The notes under the pieces: model-generated
What the model was told of the DNA's origin: nothing
The model's database searches: none
The model's input: the letters and a program-made list of their open reading frames with translations, nothing else
Made by a program: the position numbers and the translations under genes
Shown: one piece after another, positions 9,707 to 19,385 of the stretch
Position numbering within the stretch: the stretch's first letter is position 1
How the letters are laid out: the number at the start of each line of letters is the position of its first letter
Assembly: GCF_008704205.1 (NCBI RefSeq)
Contig: NZ_VXLC01000004.1
Coordinates: forward strand, 868,001 to 932,000
DNA length: 64,000 nucleotides
Reading direction: 5' to 3'
DNA from: Nocardia colli
GTDB taxonomy: Bacteria; Actinomycetota; Actinomycetes; Mycobacteriales; Mycobacteriaceae

Positions 9707-10204
9707 ATGGAAACCTCCGCAGACCAGTCGTTCACCGACACCCCAGACCCGGACGCGGTAGTCGAACAACCCGAAGCCCAGATTTCCGAGTGGGAAGACC
9801 GCGCGCGGCGCACCGCCGCCGATCTGGACAACCTGCGCAAGCGCTACGCCAGGGATCTCGAGCGAGAGCGTGCGGCCGAACGATGGAAGGTCGCGGGCGC
9901 CTGGCTACCGATGCTGGACAACTTGGAACTGGCGCTGGCACATGCGAACGAGGAGGCGGACCCTCTCGTCGCGGGCGTCCGCGCGATCCGGGACCAGGCG
10001 GTGCAGGTCCTCGAACAGCTTGGCTACCCGAGACATTCGGAGGTCGGAGTCCCGTTCTCCCCGCATATGCACGAGGTGGTCAGCGTGGTCGACCGGCCCG
10101 ATCTGCCGCCGGGGACCGTGGTCGAGGTGCTGCGCCCCGGATATGGGGAGAACGGACAGCAACTGCGTCCGGCGACCGTGATCGTCAGCAGACGCGAGGG
10201 GTGA
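9707..10204 (+). CDS. grpE: GrpE nucleotide exchange factor
   Basis: The 165-residue protein has the GrpE pattern: an N-terminal coiled-coil (WEDRARRTAADLDNLRKRYARDLER), the middle four-helix part (WLPMLDNLELALAHA) and the C-terminal beta-wing (FSPHMHEVVSVV, VVEVLRPGYGENGQQLRPATVIVS). It releases ADP from the DnaK encoded 12 bases upstream. The coiled-coil is shorter than in housekeeping GrpE proteins. A GAGGAGG element overlapping the dnaK stop supports the ATG at 9707. Confidence 0.95.
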   Translation: METSADQSFTDTPDPDAVVEQPEAQISEWEDRARRTAADLDNLRKRYARDLERERAAERWKVAGAWLPMLDNLELALAHANEEADPLVAGVRAIRDQAVQVLEQLGYPRHSEVGVPFSPHMHEVVSVVDRPDLPPGTVVEVLRPGYGENGQQLRPATVIVSRREG

Positions 10205-10210
10205 GCGTCG

Positions 10211-11131
10211 ATGGCGCGCGACTACTACGAGGTCCTCGGGGTTCCCCGCGACGCCGACAAGGACCAGATCCAGCAGGCGTATCGCAAGCTGGCACGGCGA
10301 TATCACCCGGACGTGAATGCCGATCCGGCGGCGGAGGATCGGTTCAAGGAGGTCAGTGAGGCCTACGAGGTCCTGTCCGACCCGTCGACGAGGAGTCGCT
10401 ACGACCGCTTCGGCGCCGACTTCCGGCGGGTGCCGGAGGACTACGACGAACGGGTCGGCGCCGCCGCCGGCGGTTTCGGCGGCGGCAGCGGCGGTTTCGG
10501 CGGCGGAACCCGGGTGCACTTCGGTCGCGGTTTCGATGGAAACGCCGACTTCAGTGACATATTCGGCGATATCTTCGGTGGCCGGGGTGGCGGATACGGC
10601 CCGATTCCCGGCGCCGATCAGGAGGCGGTCCTGGAGCTGACCGTCGAGGAGGCCTATCGCGGCGGCAAGCGCAAGCTACGGCTCGGCGAGCGCAGCTACG
10701 ACGTCGATATCCCGGCCGGGGTCATCGACGGCCAGCGAATCCGGTTGGCCGGGCAGGGCGGCAGTGGTAGCGGCAACGCGCCCGCCGGAGATCTGTACCT
10801 GGTCGTGCATATCAAGCAGCATCCGCGCTTCCGGTTGGTCGGTCGCGACATCTACCTCGACCTGCCCGTGTCCCCGTGGGAGGCGGTGCTGGGGGCCACG
10901 GTCGCGATCCCGACGCCGGGCGGCGAGGCGAAAGTCAAAGTGGTGCCGGGCTCCTCGACCGGACGCAAGCTGCGCTTGCGCGGCGCGGGCATGCCCAATC
11001 CCCGCGGCGCCGGCGGCAACCTGTACGCCGAGGTCAAGGTCATGGTCCCGGCGAAACCGACCGCGCGTGAACGCGAGCTGTTCGAGCAGTTGGCCGCCGC
11101 GTCGACCTTCGATCCGAGGAGAGAGCAATGA
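10211..11131 (+). CDS. dnaJ: DnaJ/CbpA-type co-chaperone without zinc domain
   Basis: The 306-residue protein has a J domain (residues 4-68) with the catalytic HPD at 32-34 and a Gly/Phe-rich linker (about 80-120, repeated GGFGGG). It continues directly into the two C-terminal beta-barrel domains (VTIPTPGG-like region, [10 protein letters not shown]). The CxxCxGxG zinc repeats of type I DnaJ are absent, which makes it a type II, CbpA-like J protein. It would stimulate ATP hydrolysis by the operon's DnaK. The neighbouring CbpM-like gene fits, since CbpM proteins control CbpA J domains. Confidence 0.93.
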   Translation: MARDYYEVLGVPRDADKDQIQQAYRKLARRYHPDVNADPAAEDRFKEVSEAYEVLSDPSTRSRYDRFGADFRRVPEDYDERVGAAAGGFGGGSGGFGGGTRVHFGRGFDGNADFSDIFGDIFGGRGGGYGPIPGADQEAVLELTVEEAYRGGKRKLRLGERSYDVDIPAGVIDGQRIRLAGQGGSGSGNAPAGDLYLVVHIKQHPRFRLVGRDIYLDLPVSPWEAVLGATVAIPTPGGEAKVKVVPGSSTGRKLRLRGAGMPNPRGAGGNLYAEVKVMVPAKPTARERELFEQLAAASTFDPRREQ

Positions 11132-11445
11132 GCGCGCCCACCCGTCGATACGTGATCGTGCGGCAAGCGGGGTTGCGGCTGGACGAGTTCTCCCGGCGCT
11201 GTGGTCTGCATCCGAGCCTGGTGCGCAGACTGGTCGCGCTCGGGCTGCTCGACGGAGCGCGCGAAGGCACCGATCTTCGCTTCGAACCGTCCGCGGTGGC
11301 CGTTGTCGCCCGAATCCAGCGCTTGCGGTCCGGACTCGGATTGAACTACGCGGCAATCGGGTTGGTGCTCGATCTGCTGGACCGAATCGAAGAACTCGAA
11401 GCCGATCCTCGAAGGAGGACGTCCCGATGGACACCAGCAAGTTGA
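11128..11445 (+). CDS. CbpM/MerR-type chaperone modulator
   Basis: The 105-residue protein overlaps the dnaJ stop by four bases and clpB by 19 bases. It has an N-terminal winged-helix of the MerR_2/CbpM type ([26 protein letters not shown]) and a C-terminal helical stretch ([23 protein letters not shown]). The family holds CbpM, which binds the J domain of CbpA, and HspR-like repressors. The lack of the longer HspR C-terminal tail and the CbpA-like partner favour CbpM, but a role as autoregulatory repressor of this operon is an alternative. Confidence 0.75.
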   Translation: MSAPTRRYVIVRQAGLRLDEFSRRCGLHPSLVRRLVALGLLDGAREGTDLRFEPSAVAVVARIQRLRSGLGLNYAAIGLVLDLLDRIEELEADPRRRTSRWTPAS

Positions 11446-14057
11446 CCGAGAAGTCTCGGGAAGCCCTGAGCGAAGCACAGAACGCGGCGACGCGATTGGG
11501 GCACAGCGAGGTCGACGGGGAACATCTGCTGCTCGCCCTGATCGACCAGCCGGACGGACTGGTGCCCCGGCTGCTCGACCAGGCCGGCGCGGACCTCGAC
11601 GCGTTGCGCGCCGAGGTGAATCGCGAGCTGGCCCGCCGGCCGAAGGTGAGCGGGCCCGGCGCCGCGCCGGGCCAGGTGATGGTCACCCGGCGATTGGCCG
11701 CCTTGCTGGCGTCGGCCGAGCGAGAAGCCAAGCGGCTCAAGGACTCCTACGTTTCGGTGGAGCACCTGGTCATGGCGCTGGCCGAGGAGGGGTCTGGCAC
11801 CGCGGCGGGCCGGATCCTCGCGGGTCAGGGCATCACCAGAGAGTCGTTCCTGCAGGCGCTGACCACGGTTCGGGGTAATCAGCGGGTGACCTCGGCGACC
11901 CCGGAGGGTGCTTACGAGGCACTGGAGAAGTATGGCCGCGATCTCGTGGCCGAAGCCCGCGCGGGCAAGCTGGACCCGGTCATCGGCCGAGACGCCGAGA
12001 TCCGCAGGGTGACCCAGATTTTGAGCAGGAAGACCAAGAACAACCCGGTATTGATCGGTGACCCCGGTGTCGGCAAGACCGCGATCGTGGAGGGCTTGGC
12101 TCAGCGCATCGTCCGTGGTGATGTGCCGGAAGGCCTGCGTGACAAGACGATCTTCTCGCTCGATATGGGGTCGCTCGTCGCGGGCGCGAAGTATCGCGGC
12201 GAATTCGAGGAGCGGCTGCAAGCGGTGCTGTCGGAGGTGAAGGCGGCCGAGGGCCGCATCCTGCTTTTCGTCGACGAGCTGCATACCGTGGTCGGCGCGG
12301 GATCGGCCGGCGGCGAAGGATCGCTCGACGCGGGCAACATGCTCAAGCCGATGCTCGCCCGCGGTGAGTTGCACATGATCGGCGCGACCACCCTGGACGA
12401 GTACCGCAAGCATATCGAAGCCGACGCGGCACTGGAACGCCGATTCCAGACGGTGCTGGTGGACGAGCCCAGCGTCGAGGACGCGGTGTCCATCCTGCGC
12501 GGGCTGCGCGAACGCCTCGAGGTCTTCCACGGCGTGAAGATCCAGGACGGCGCGCTGGTGGCCGCGGTGACCCTGTCGCATCGCTACATCACCGACCGCT
12601 TCCTGCCGGACAAGGCCATCGACCTGGTAGACGAGGCCTGTGCCCGGCTGCGCACCGAAATCGACTCCATGCCGGCCGAACTCGATGAGCTGACCAGGAG
12701 GGTGACCCGGCTGGAGATCGAAGAGGCGGCGCTGTCCAAGGAAACCGACGCGGCAAGCAAGGCGCGGCTCGACGAGCTCCGCCGCGAACTCGCCGATCTA
12801 CGGGCCGAGGCCGATTCGCGCCATGCCCAGTGGGAGGCCGAACGGCAAGCGATCCGGCGGGTGCAGGAACTGCGTGGACAGCTCGAGCAACTGCGCCATG
12901 AGGCAGAAGAGGCCGAACGCAACTACGACCTCAACCGCGCGGCCGAGTTGCGCTACGGCGAGATCACCGAGCTGGAACGCAATCTGCAAGCGGCAGAGGA
13001 ACAATTGCGGACCAAGCAGGGTAAGCAGCCGCTGCTGCGCGAGGTGGTCACCGAGGACGAGATCGCCGAAATCGTCGCCGCGTGGACCGGAATCCCGGTA
13101 GCGCGGCTACAGGAGGGCGAGCGGGAGAAGCTGCTACGGCTCGATGAGATCCTGCACGAGCGGGTGATCGGGCAGGAGGAGGCGGTGCAACTCGTCGCCG
13201 ATGCGGTGATCCGGGCCCGTTCGGGCATCCGCGATCCACGCAGGCCGATCGGGTCGTTCATCTTCCTCGGTCCCACCGGAGTCGGTAAGACCGAACTCGC
13301 GAAGACCTTGGCCGCAACACTTTTCGACAGCGAAGACAATATGGTGCGCCTGGACATGAGCGAGTACCAGGAGCGGCATACGGTCAGCCGGCTGATCGGC
13401 GCGCCGCCCGGCTACGTCGGGTATGACGAGGGCGGGCAGCTCACCGAGGCGGTGCGCCGCAAGCCGTACTCGGTGGTGTTGTTCGACGAGATCGAGAAGG
13501 CGCACGCCGACGTCTTCAACACGCTGTTGCAGGTGCTCGACGACGGCCGGATCACCGATTCGCAAGGCAGGCACGTCGATTTCCGCAACACCGTGGTCAT
13601 CATGACCTCGAATATCGGCTCCCACCACCTGCTCGACGGTGTCACCCCCGACGGCGAGATCAAGCCGGACGCACGGGATCGGGTGCTTGCCGAGCTGCGC
13701 GGGCACTTCCGCCCCGAGTTCCTCAACCGGGTGGACGACATCGTGCTGTTCACGCCGCTGACGCTGCCGCAGATCGAGCACATCGTCGTGCTGCAACTCG
13801 AAGAACTCCGACACCGCCTGGCCGAGCGGCAGATCACGCTCGACATCACCCCCGAGGCGCGCAGGCTCATCGCCGAGCACGGATTCGATCCGGTCTACGG
13901 TGCGCGGCCGCTGCGCCGCTACATCGCGCACGAAGTGGAGACGAAGATCGGCCGGGCGCTCGTGCGCGGCGATATCGGTCAGGGCGGCACCGTCACCGTC
14001 ACCGTGGCCGGTTCGGAGCTCGCCGTCGCGTACACCGCGCCCGCGGTCGCCGCGTGA
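11427..14057 (+). CDS. clpB: ClpB disaggregase
   Basis: The 876-residue Hsp100 has the complete ClpB order: N-terminal Clp repeats (1-145), AAA domain 1 with Walker [15 protein letters not shown], a long middle coiled-coil domain (about residues 405-530, rich in Glu, Arg and Leu), AAA domain 2 with Walker [16 protein letters not shown], and the C-terminal D2-small domain ([16 protein letters not shown]). It threads and resolubilises aggregated proteins together with DnaK. The start at 11427 follows GGAGG and matches the family start [14 protein letters not shown]. The protein has no ClpP-binding loop evident. Confidence 0.96.
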   Translation: MDTSKLTEKSREALSEAQNAATRLGHSEVDGEHLLLALIDQPDGLVPRLLDQAGADLDALRAEVNRELARRPKVSGPGAAPGQVMVTRRLAALLASAEREAKRLKDSYVSVEHLVMALAEEGSGTAAGRILAGQGITRESFLQALTTVRGNQRVTSATPEGAYEALEKYGRDLVAEARAGKLDPVIGRDAEIRRVTQILSRKTKNNPVLIGDPGVGKTAIVEGLAQRIVRGDVPEGLRDKTIFSLDMGSLVAGAKYRGEFEERLQAVLSEVKAAEGRILLFVDELHTVVGAGSAGGEGSLDAGNMLKPMLARGELHMIGATTLDEYRKHIEADAALERRFQTVLVDEPSVEDAVSILRGLRERLEVFHGVKIQDGALVAAVTLSHRYITDRFLPDKAIDLVDEACARLRTEIDSMPAELDELTRRVTRLEIEEAALSKETDAASKARLDELRRELADLRAEADSRHAQWEAERQAIRRVQELRGQLEQLRHEAEEAERNYDLNRAAELRYGEITELERNLQAAEEQLRTKQGKQPLLREVVTEDEIAEIVAAWTGIPVARLQEGEREKLLRLDEILHERVIGQEEAVQLVADAVIRARSGIRDPRRPIGSFIFLGPTGVGKTELAKTLAATLFDSEDNMVRLDMSEYQERHTVSRLIGAPPGYVGYDEGGQLTEAVRRKPYSVVLFDEIEKAHADVFNTLLQVLDDGRITDSQGRHVDFRNTVVIMTSNIGSHHLLDGVTPDGEIKPDARDRVLAELRGHFRPEFLNRVDDIVLFTPLTLPQIEHIVVLQLEELRHRLAERQITLDITPEARRLIAEHGFDPVYGARPLRRYIAHEVETKIGRALVRGDIGQGGTVTVTVAGSELAVAYTAPAVAA

Positions 14058-14071
14058 AACGAGGTATGACT

Positions 14072-14524
14072 ATGGAAACCACGACGATCAAGTGCCCGAA
14101 CTGCGGGAAGACGAACCGGGTACCGGCCGTGGCGGCGGGCACACCGCGCTGCGGTAACTGCCACACACCGCTGCCGTGGATCGTCGCGGCCGGTGACGAC
14201 GACTTCACCGAGGTGACCGAAAAGTCTTCGGTGCCGGTCCTGGTCGACCTCTGGGCGACCTGGTGCCGGCCCTGTGTGCTGGTCAGCCCGGCCCTCGAAC
14301 AGCTCGCCACTGAACGCGCCGGCCGGCTGAAGCTGGTCAAGGTCGACGTCGATGCCGCACCCCGCACCGCCGAGCGGTTCGTCGTCCGGGCCGTGCCGAC
14401 CCTGCTGATACTCGACCACGGCGCGGTGCTGGCTCGGCAGGCCGGCGCCGCTCCGATGCCGGAACTGCGCAGATGGCTGGACCACAACCTGTCCGACCGA
14501 GCGGAGAAGGACGTGAGCGCATGA
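14072..14524 (+). CDS. thioredoxin 2 with N-terminal zinc ribbon
   Basis: The 150-residue protein begins with a zinc-ribbon (Cys8, Cys11, Cys27, Cys30) and continues into a thioredoxin fold with active site WCRPC (Cys65, Cys68) and cis-proline segment VRAVPTLL. This is the Trx2/TrxC type, used under oxidative stress. WCRPC replaces the usual WCGPC, which should shift redox potential. The ATG at 14072 was chosen because GAGG (14061-14064) is seven bases upstream; the GTG at 14054 overlaps the clpB stop. It follows clpB directly in the operon. Confidence 0.9.
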   Translation: METTTIKCPNCGKTNRVPAVAAGTPRCGNCHTPLPWIVAAGDDDFTEVTEKSSVPVLVDLWATWCRPCVLVSPALEQLATERAGRLKLVKVDVDAAPRTAERFVVRAVPTLLILDHGAVLARQAGAAPMPELRRWLDHNLSDRAEKDVSA

Positions 14525-14787
14525 CTTCGATCCATACTGATCCCCACGTCGCGGCGATCCGGTCGGTGACGCCGCGGACACCGCAGGGTTGCGAGGAGTG
14601 TCTTCAACTAGGCACGCCGTGGGTGCATCTGCGGCTGTGCCTGACCTGCGGGCACGTCGGCTGCTGTGACTCGTCCCCGATGCGGCACGCGCGAGCGCAC
14701 GCCGGCGGGGTCGGTCACCCGATCGTCGAATCGATGGAACCCGGCGAGAATTGGCGCTGGTGCTACGTCCACCAGAATTTCGTCTGA
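14521..14787 (+). CDS. UBP-type zinc-finger protein
   Basis: The 88-residue protein is a single ZnF-UBP domain: Cys24/Cys27, Cys40/Cys43 and His45, Cys48, then His60 and His66, with the family signature LTCGHVGCCD. In eukaryotes this fold binds the C-terminal tail of ubiquitin. In actinobacteria the ligand is unknown; it is frequently found beside thioredoxin or reductase genes. The start overlaps the thioredoxin stop in an ATGA, and the stop overlaps the next start in TGATG, so all three are coupled. Confidence 0.88.
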   Translation: MTSIHTDPHVAAIRSVTPRTPQGCEECLQLGTPWVHLRLCLTCGHVGCCDSSPMRHARAHAGGVGHPIVESMEPGENWRWCYVHQNFV

Positions 14788-16436
14788 TGAGCGTCGAAAC
14801 CCCCGATGACGTGGGCGCGTTTCCGCGATTGTCGCAGCCGCAGGTGGCGACGCTCGCCGTCGGCGGCGACCGGCGGCCGGTGAGTGCCGGTGCGATATTG
14901 GTTCGGGCCGGCGCGCCCAGCGATGAGTTCTTCGTGATCCTGTCCGGCACCGTCGCGATCGTCGACGAGGATGCGGTGGAACGACGGGTGCTGCGAATTC
15001 ACGGGCCGGGCCGATTCCTCGGCGAGCTGGGTCTGCTGGAAGGTCAGGTCGCGTTCTACACCGCGCAGATGATCGAAGACGGCGAAGTGCTGGCCGTTCC
15101 GGTCGACCGGATACGCGCACTGGTCGAACACGATCCGATGCTCAGCGACCTCATTCTGCGTGCGTATCTGATCCGCCGCTGCGGACTGCTCGGCATGGTA
15201 TCCGGGTTCCGGATCATCGGGTCCTGCTACTCACCCGACACCCGGCGGCTGCGCGAGTTCGCCGTGCGAAACCGTCTGCCGCACAATTGGATCGACCTGG
15301 AGCGCGACAGCAGGGCCGAGCAGCTCCTCGCCGATCTCGGTGTCGCGGCCGAGGACACCCCGGTCGTCATCTGGCGGGGCGAGCGCGTGCTGCGCAACCC
15401 GACGAATGCCGAATTGGCGCGACTCGTCGGCCTACCGGTGCCGGAGCCGCTGCGCGACGTGTGCGACCTCATCGTGGTGGGCGCCGGCCCGGCCGGTCTG
15501 GCCGCCGCGGTGTACGGCGCCTCGGACGGGCTCGACACCTCGGTGCTGGAGGCGATCGCCGCGGGCGGGCAGGCGGGCACCTCCTCCTGCATCGAGAACT
15601 ACCTGGGCTTTCCCGCGGGCATCTCGGGCACCGAACTGGCCGAGCGAGCGGTCATCCAGGCCGGCAAGTTCGGTGCTCGATTGCTGGTGTCCGCGGAGGT
15701 GGTCGGGCTGGAGGCCGAGGACGGACATCATCTGCTGCGGCTGGCCGGTGGCGGTGCGGTGCTCGGCCGCACGCTGGTCCTGGCCACCGGTGCCCGCTAT
15801 CGCAGACTCGCCGTAACCGGGATCGAGCGCTTCGAAGGCACCAGTGTGTATTACGCCGCTACCCATCAGGAGGCGTCGATGTGCGGCGTGGACCCGGTGG
15901 CGATCGTCGGCGGCGGCAATTCCGCCGGACAGGCGACGGTGTTTCTCGCCGGGCGGGTCGCGCACGTGCACCTGCTCATCCGGGGCGACGACCTAGGCAA
16001 GAGCATGTCCCGATATCTGGTCGAACGGATCGAGCAGCACCCGCGGGTGACGGTGCATCGCAACACCGAGGTGCGCGAGTTGATCGGAGTCGGCGAGCTC
16101 GATGCCATCGAGGTCGAGAACAATCACACCGCGCAGCGAGAGACGCTCCCGGTGCGGGCACTGTTCGTTTTCATCGGCGCGACGCCGTGCACCCAGTGGT
16201 TGGCGGATTCTGTCGCGCTGGACGCGCACGGCTTCGTCCGCACCGGGCTGGACGCGGTATATCCGGCCGAGGACCAGCACGATCCGGGCCGTCGGCCGCT
16301 GCCACTCGAGACAAGCAGGCCCGGCGTCTTCGCGGTGGGCGATGTCCGTAGCGGCTCGGTCAAACGGGTCGCGTCCGCCGTCGGTGAAGGCGCAATGGCG
16401 GTGCGCCACATTCACGAATACTTCGAGAGGGGCTGA
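14787..16436 (+). CDS. cyclic-nucleotide-binding domain fused to TrxR-like flavoprotein
   Basis: The 549-residue protein has an N-terminal cyclic-nucleotide-binding domain (about 20-135: FFVILSGTVAIVDED, GRFLGELGLLEGQ), a short thioredoxin-like linker (about 145-205) and a pyridine-nucleotide-disulfide reductase part. FAD is bound through VVGAGPAGLAAAVYGA (from residue 229) and NAD(P) through IVGGGNSAGQ (from about 372); the second FAD motif is FAVGDVRSG. The redox CxxC of thioredoxin reductase is missing: the position reads EASMCGVDP with one Cys. It is therefore unlikely to be a normal thioredoxin reductase, although it follows a thioredoxin gene. Control by cAMP or a similar ligand is inferred. 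Confidence 0.88.
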   Translation: MSVETPDDVGAFPRLSQPQVATLAVGGDRRPVSAGAILVRAGAPSDEFFVILSGTVAIVDEDAVERRVLRIHGPGRFLGELGLLEGQVAFYTAQMIEDGEVLAVPVDRIRALVEHDPMLSDLILRAYLIRRCGLLGMVSGFRIIGSCYSPDTRRLREFAVRNRLPHNWIDLERDSRAEQLLADLGVAAEDTPVVIWRGERVLRNPTNAELARLVGLPVPEPLRDVCDLIVVGAGPAGLAAAVYGASDGLDTSVLEAIAAGGQAGTSSCIENYLGFPAGISGTELAERAVIQAGKFGARLLVSAEVVGLEAEDGHHLLRLAGGGAVLGRTLVLATGARYRRLAVTGIERFEGTSVYYAATHQEASMCGVDPVAIVGGGNSAGQATVFLAGRVAHVHLLIRGDDLGKSMSRYLVERIEQHPRVTVHRNTEVRELIGVGELDAIEVENNHTAQRETLPVRALFVFIGATPCTQWLADSVALDAHGFVRTGLDAVYPAEDQHDPGRRPLPLETSRPGVFAVGDVRSGSVKRVASAVGEGAMAVRHIHEYFERG

Positions 16437-16441
16437 TCTGA

Positions 16442-16891
16442 ATGCCGATAATGGGCGTTGTCAAATTTCAGCGTTTTTTCCGCGCCGCGGCCGGGCTGCA
16501 GGTGCACCACAATGACATCGAGCGCTATAACGAGTTCATCGACGAGAAGATCTACGACCTGTTCCTCGTCGCCAAGGCGTCGGCGAAGGCGAACGCGCGC
16601 GATGTGATCGAACCGTGGGATCTGCCGATCACCGCAGGCCTGCAGCAGAGCATCCATCGGTTCGAGAAGCTGGACGAGGAGATCGAGCTGCAACCGCTGC
16701 TCGACCAACTCGTCGCTCATCCGCCGTTGGACGTGGCGCTCGCGGAGGAGACCGAGCGCAGGCTGCCGCTGATCGCCGGCGGCCTGAGTGTGGCGCTCGC
16801 GCAGACGTTCGTCGCGATCGCCCCGAAAGCCAAGCATCCGGGTACCGCCGAATGGTCGACGGTATTCGAGATATTCCATTTGCTGCTTTGA
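16442..16891 (+). CDS. DUF1931 histone-fold protein
   Basis: The 149-residue protein matches the DUF1931 family: VVKFQRFFRAAAGLQVHHNDIERYNEFIDEK, AKANARDVIEPWDLPIT and a second related half ending FEIFHLLL. The family structure is a single chain of two histone folds that packs like an archaeal histone dimer. It starts six bases after the flavoprotein stop and closes the stress operon. Many DUF1931 proteins lack the basic DNA-contact surface of true histones; this one is acidic overall, so DNA binding is uncertain. Confidence 0.87.
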   Translation: MPIMGVVKFQRFFRAAAGLQVHHNDIERYNEFIDEKIYDLFLVAKASAKANARDVIEPWDLPITAGLQQSIHRFEKLDEEIELQPLLDQLVAHPPLDVALAEETERRLPLIAGGLSVALAQTFVAIAPKAKHPGTAEWSTVFEIFHLLL

Positions 16892-16988
16892 TGCATTAAC
16901 GGTGCATATTGTCTGGATCGGCATACGCCGGATGAGTTGGGGTATTTCGATGATCATCATCCGACCTCGGAAGCCAGACCTCTTTGCC

Positions 16989-18662
16989 ATGAACCAGCCA
17001 CTGCTGAGTTTTCCCGTCGTCGACGGATCGGCAGATGCTCAGCTGGTGTCGCTGCGCGGGCTGTGCGCGTTGTCCGCGGCGCTGTCGGGCGAGCACCAAG
17101 TCGTCGAAATACTGCGCATGGCCGGTGCCGCTGTCCCGTCCCTCGGCTCGTGTCGCACGCTGGCGAGCTACCGTCGGGTGGACGGCGAATTCCGGCGGGA
17201 TCCGCAGGAGCGGCCCGCACAGCCAGGCCTGGACGCGCAGGTCAGCGCGCAGGACGGTGCGGGCAGTGTGAGTGTGGCCGACGAGAAATGGGGTTGGGCG
17301 TTTGTCCTCGGGAGTTGGTCCGGAGTCGTCGGTTCACTGATTGTCGGCTCCGATCGCGCGCCGCGACCCGAGGAGATATTCCTGCTGGAAGTGCTGGCGC
17401 AGGTCACCGGTGCGGCGTTGGCCAATGCGGCCACCCACGAGCGCGCCGGCCTGCATGCGACCGAACTGACCGAGATCAACGAGCATTTGGCCGCCACTGT
17501 GCTGCGTCTCGAACGGCAGGCGCGGGCACTCGAGGTGCTCTCCGGAGCCGCCGCCTACGGACAGGGCGAACAGGGTATCGCCGATGCCATCGCCCAGCTG
17601 ACCGATTTGCCGGTCGTGGTCGAGGACCTCTTCGGCAATCTGCGGGCCTGGTCGGGACCCGGCCGACCGGAACGCTATCCGAAAACCGCACCGGAGCAAC
17701 GTGATCGACTGCTGCGTCGGCTCGCAACGCATAATGCGCCGCTGCGGGTCCACGATCGGGTGATCATGTTGGTGAAGCCGCGGGCCGAGATCCTCGGCAC
17801 ACTCGCGCTGATCGATCCCGACGACCAGGTGGCCGACGCTCAGCTGTTCGCGCTGATGTACGGCAGTACCATGCTCGCCCTCGAACTCGCACACCAACGC
17901 AATCTCGCCGAGGTCGAGTTGCGGTTACGTCGCGATCTGGTCGACGATCTTGCCTCCGGCACCGACAACGACAGCGCCTATGCCCGCGCCGACGCATTGG
18001 GCCACGATCTGCGCGGAGCGCACTACGTCGTTCTCGTGCACAGCGCGAGCCACCTCGAGGCGATCGCCGAGACGGCGAGCCGCGCCGCGTCGGCCGCGAG
18101 TCTGCACGCCATCCAAGGGCGTTACAGCGGCATGATCGTGTTGATCACCGACCGCAGACCGGATCCGGCCGCCTTCCATCACGCGCTGCGCGAGGGCGTC
18201 GACACGACGCCGATAACCATCGGCATCAGCGGCCGGTGCGAGCAGCCGAGCGATTTCGCGCGATCCTTCGCCGATGCGCGCCGCGCGGTTCACATCCGGC
18301 AACGGTCGCGTGTCCCGGACGGCGCGACGGCATTCGACGAACTCGGTTTCTATCGTCTGGTCGACGCGGCCCACACCCAGGGGCAGGTCGAGGACTTCGT
18401 GCGCGAATGGCTGGGCGCCCTCCTGGATTACGACGACAACCGGCACTCCGACCTCGTGTACACCCTGGCCCAGTATCTCGAATGCGGCGGCAATTACGAC
18501 GATTCCGCCGCCGTGTTGCACATCCATCGCAGCACTCTGCGCTATCGTCTCGGCCGCATCCGCGAACTCACGGGCTTCGATTTGCGCGATATGAATGTCC
18601 GATTCAATCTCCAAGCGGCAACGCGCGCGTGGCAATTCCTCGCTGTCGTCCCGGATCCCTGA
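16989..18662 (+). CDS. PucR-family transcriptional regulator
   Basis: The 557-residue protein has an N-terminal GAF-like sensor region (about 1-160), a middle PucR/GGDEF-like region (RRDLVDDLASG, YVVLVHSASHLEA, ITIGISGRCEQPSDFARSFADARRA) and a C-terminal PucR helix-turn-helix (from residue 489: LVYTLAQYLECGGNYDDSAAVL, IHRSTLRYRLGRI). It is a cytoplasmic regulator whose ligand is unknown. The start is uncertain: ATGs at 16932, 16950 and 16989 are all in frame and none has a strong ribosome site. It lies 97 bases after the stress operon on the same strand and could control it. Confidence 0.88.
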   Translation: MNQPLLSFPVVDGSADAQLVSLRGLCALSAALSGEHQVVEILRMAGAAVPSLGSCRTLASYRRVDGEFRRDPQERPAQPGLDAQVSAQDGAGSVSVADEKWGWAFVLGSWSGVVGSLIVGSDRAPRPEEIFLLEVLAQVTGAALANAATHERAGLHATELTEINEHLAATVLRLERQARALEVLSGAAAYGQGEQGIADAIAQLTDLPVVVEDLFGNLRAWSGPGRPERYPKTAPEQRDRLLRRLATHNAPLRVHDRVIMLVKPRAEILGTLALIDPDDQVADAQLFALMYGSTMLALELAHQRNLAEVELRLRRDLVDDLASGTDNDSAYARADALGHDLRGAHYVVLVHSASHLEAIAETASRAASAASLHAIQGRYSGMIVLITDRRPDPAAFHHALREGVDTTPITIGISGRCEQPSDFARSFADARRAVHIRQRSRVPDGATAFDELGFYRLVDAAHTQGQVEDFVREWLGALLDYDDNRHSDLVYTLAQYLECGGNYDDSAAVLHIHRSTLRYRLGRIRELTGFDLRDMNVRFNLQAATRAWQFLAVVPDP

Positions 18663-18988
18663 CGCCGCGGCCTTCGGCCCATGCGGCGAGGCCGAGCGTA
18701 CATCGGTGCGCGCAGCCTGGCCGCGGTCACCGATACCGATTACGACGCGCTGCTGCGCTGGCGGCAGCTGGGCCCGGTGTGAGTGCCCTCGCCCGACGTC
18801 ACGGTCGGCCGCTGGCCCTGCTGGACGCTGCCGTGTGCCGAGCACTGGAAACATCTGGAGCGCAACCCTTTCCCGAGACCTCGATGCGTGCGCTTCGTCG
18901 ACACCGCCGCCATGCTGCGCATGCACCGCACCAGCGTGACCACGCTGTGGAAGAACGTCGACCGCGGAACTATCGCCGCGCCCTCGGT
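18663..18988. other. no recognisable gene
   Basis: These 326 bases continue the reading frame of the AraC pseudogene on the minus strand but encode nothing AraC-like. Plus-strand frames are short and lack ribosome sites. It is most likely decayed sequence. Confidence 0.4.
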
Positions 18989-19378
18989 GTGGGTCTCGGA
19001 GGCGAATCCCGACGCGGCCGCCACCGATGCCAGCGACCGGAAGGGGTGGGTACGGAGCAACTTCCGTGCGTGGTCGAGCCGCATCCGCATCAGTCGGGCG
19101 CCTATTCCGTGCTCGGTGTCCTCGAACAACCGGTACAGGCTGCGCGGCGACACCATGCAGGCACGCGCGATCTGCTCGGCGGTCAGCTCGGGATTCGTGT
19201 AGTTGCGGCGAATGAAGGCCAAGACCGTCTGCTTGGACAGAGTCTGCAGTGGGGCAACACCGCGAAAGAATTGGCCAACGACGGCCGCCGCGCCTTCCCA
19301 CTGCTCGAATGCGTCCCGGGCCGACACATCGACGGTGGACCGGATCTCGTAAACGGCGGGAGTCGCGCTGTGACCCAT
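18989..19378 (-). pseudogene. AraC-family regulator remnant
   Basis: About 130 codons resemble an AraC-family activator. Residues 1-40 look like the start of the AraC-binding-like domain (EIRSTVDVSARDAFEQWEGAAAVVGQFF). At residue 44 the text jumps directly into the DNA-binding domain (TVLAFIRRNYTNPELTAEQIARACMVSPRSLYRLFEDTEHGIGARLMRMRLDHARKLL). It breaks off after ASGFASETH, where the family continues with FSRAFRR-type sequence. Most of the sensor domain and the last helix are thus missing. The frame stays open to 18740 but is not AraC-like. The gene is broken by at least one internal deletion and a 3' truncation. Confidence 0.65.
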
Positions 19379-19385
19379 CGGTCGG

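Noticed and set aside
10764..11426. Upstream extension of the clpB frame
   Set aside because: It runs through dnaJ and cbpM in another frame; ClpB starts at 11427 behind GGAGG.
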